Made by a program: the position numbers and the translations under genes | Source of the DNA: Miniphocaeibacter halophilus | Lineage (GTDB): Bacteria > Bacillota > Clostridia > Tissierellales > Peptoniphilaceae | Assembly (NCBI RefSeq): GCF_016458825.1 | Contig: NZ_CP066744.1 | Coordinates: forward strand, 501,001 to 565,000 | Direction: 5' to 3' | DNA length: 64,000 bases | In this document: piece by piece, positions 62,737 through 64,000 of the stretch | Layout of the letters: every line of letters starts with the position of its first letter | Position numbering within the stretch: position 1 is the first letter of the stretch | The notes under the pieces: model-generated | What the model was told of the DNA's origin: nothing | The model's input: only the letters and a program-made list of their open reading frames with translations | Database searches by the model: none

Positions 62737-64000
62737 TTATTTCCTCTATTTCGTAATAATATTCTTCTTTTCCATCTTTTTTTAAGAATCTTTCATTTCC
62801 TTTTCCTAAAAAAAGTACTATATTATCTTTGTTGGCTATTTTTATTGCTTCTTTAACAGCTTCTCTTCTATCCGGAATATAAATATATTTACCTTGATTT
62901 TTATTTATTCCTTTGATTATGGATTTTGAAATATTATCTACATTATCAAAAATCTCATCATCTTTTGTAACTATTGAAATATCTGCATATTTTCCAGCAA
63001 CTTCTCCAATTTTTTCCCTTGCCTCTATAGTTCTGGCTCCTTGTACTCCAAATAAAACTATTATTTCTTTATTAAAATTGTTTTTAGCAAACTGCAATAT
63101 TTTTTCAACTGCATCAGGAGTATGTGCAAAATCTATTACTAAATTAAGACCTTTGTTGTTTTTTACAACTTCGTATCTACCTTCCGGTCCTTTAAATTCT
63201 TTAATACCCTTTGCAATATCCTCTAAGCCAATTCCCATTTCACAAGCTACAGCCATAGCCGATAAAGCGTTATAGACATTAAATATTGCAGATATAGGCA
63301 TTACTATATCTATATATCCTTTAGGTGTGGTAAATGTAAATTTAGACTCGCCTACAGACATTTCTATGTTTTCAGCCATATAATCAGCCTTTAAATTAAT
63401 TCCATATGTTTTTACACTTCTGTTATCGTCCCTTAATTCTTTTGCTAATCTTTTTCCATAACTATCATCGATATTTATAATATTTTCTTTAGAGGTCATA
63501 TAAAACAGTTTTTTCTTAGCTTTATAATAGTCTTCCATATTATTATGAAGTTCCAAATGCTCTAAAGTTAAATTTGTAAAAATACCATAGTCAAAATCTG
63601 TACATTTAACCCTGTCTAATTCTAAGGAATGGGAAGATACTTCCATAACACAATTTTCTACTCCATTATCTACAAGGTCTTTAAATATTTTTTGTAATAA
63701 ATTTGATTCCGGAGTGGTTTTACCTAAGGATTTATTACCTTCACTTGTTTTTAGTCCAATACTTCCTATAGATGCGGTTTTTCTATTGTTGTAATTTAAA
63801 ATTTCTTCTAACATATAGGTAGCTGTGGTTTTTCCATTTGTACCTGTTATTCCCACCATATTTAATTTTTTACTTGGTTCACCAAATAATACAGAAGATA
63901 ATTCAGAAAGTGCTGCCCTTGTATTATTTGTTTTTATATAGGTAATATTTTGAATATAATCTTTTAGTTCCGATTGATGAAAAATAACCTTACTCCCATT
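62714..64000 (-). CDS. Mur ligase, MurE-like (UDP-MurNAc-tripeptide synthetase), 5' end off the window
   Basis: 429 codons are visible, open to the right edge with coding sequence (KVIFHQSELKDYIQN) upstream of the first internal Met, so the start is outside. ATP loop GITGTNGKTT, carbamate-Lys region MEVSSHSLELDRV, NLTLEHLELHNNMEDYYKAK and the C-terminal FAHTPDAVEKIL are MurE-like. The usual GGDRD...KRP segment reads GVQGARTIEAREK, and the DNPR (meso-diaminopimelate) motif is replaced by TKDDEIFDN. It probably adds the third residue of the peptidoglycan stem or a related amino acid. Confidence 0.8.
   Translation of the reverse strand, partial: NGSKVIFHQSELKDYIQNITYIKTNNTRAALSELSSVLFGEPSKKLNMVGITGTNGKTTATYMLEEILNYNNRKTASIGSIGLKTSEGNKSLGKTTPESNLLQKIFKDLVDNGVENCVMEVSSHSLELDRVKCTDFDYGIFTNLTLEHLELHNNMEDYYKAKKKLFYMTSKENIINIDDSYGKRLAKELRDDNRSVKTYGINLKADYMAENIEMSVGESKFTFTTPKGYIDIVMPISAIFNVYNALSAMAVACEMGIGLEDIAKGIKEFKGPEGRYEVVKNNKGLNLVIDFAHTPDAVEKILQFAKNNFNKEIIVLFGVQGARTIEAREKIGEVAGKYADISIVTKDDEIFDNVDNISKSIIKGINKNQGKYIYIPDRREAVKEAIKIANKDNIVLFLGKGNERFLKKDGKEEYYYEIEEINKALANK

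Noticed and set aside
1..64000. tRNA, rRNA or insertion-sequence transposase genes
   Set aside because: No cloverleaf with a GTTCRANNC arm, no rRNA segment and no transposase-like frame was recognised on either strand.

Overview
The window is low-GC DNA (about 30% by eye) from an anaerobic Firmicute. Signs of anaerobic life are an NAD-linked, probably bifurcating [FeFe] hydrogenase (hydCBA), rubrerythrin with a PerR-type box, and a selenium-metabolism YedF/DUF3343 pair. Gram-positive signs are a T-box leader on ileS, a CtsR operator on dnaJ-clpB, GGAGG ribosome binding sites and a sortase. The gene set fits Clostridia/Tissierellia (Tissierella or Peptoniphilaceae-like), but no rRNA or other species marker is present, so the genus is inference.

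Layout. 0-3 kb: a rhamnulokinase-like FGGY kinase running off the left edge, a divergent DeoR regulator and a sortase. 3.2-8.6 kb: a DsrE-like protein, a MATE pump behind a probable guanidine-IV (mepA) leader, then decayed genes (a MutT gene split by a small repeat element, a HEAT-repeat gene with two in-frame stops, a frameshifted gene of unknown function) and two tandem HD-domain proteins. 8.8-22 kb: a second MATE pump with an unassigned structured leader, an AraC/GyrI-type regulator, orphan proteins, exonuclease III, RlmD, a fluoride riboswitch driving a CPA-type antiporter, a third MATE pump and a methyltransferase. 22-34 kb: housekeeping and stress genes (ProX, nuclease-helicase, alcohol dehydrogenase, NUDIX, ClpB, DnaJ, NCS2 permease). 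34.7-45 kb: the YedF/DUF3343/MscS/DUF951 operon, rubrerythrin, hydCBA, an Eis-like acetyltransferase and a Crp-family regulator. 45-54.5 kb: purH, pheA, tyrA, a three-gene ABC export operon, and ileS with its T-box. 55-64 kb: a CPBP protease, fRMsr, two redox enzymes, a tandem repeat block, a likely small RNA, a complete ECF transporter with a Fur-like box, and a partial murE-like gene.

The window is rich in RNA-level control: fluoride riboswitch, T-box, a likely guanidine-IV switch, an unassigned MATE leader, and a candidate small RNA at 59.74-59.85 kb. That small RNA has a CCTCCC (anti-Shine-Dalgarno) loop and lies behind four TGTAAY boxes spaced exactly 11 bp, like Gram-positive Pho boxes. 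A dispersed structured repeat with a conserved AGGTC-NN-ATGCAA core occurs inside mutT, at the end of rlmD, and as 93-bp tandem units at 59.35-59.67 kb. The isoleucyl-tRNA synthetase carries GIHH where class I enzymes have HIGH. An MscS gene is out of frame at a C6/G6 tract.
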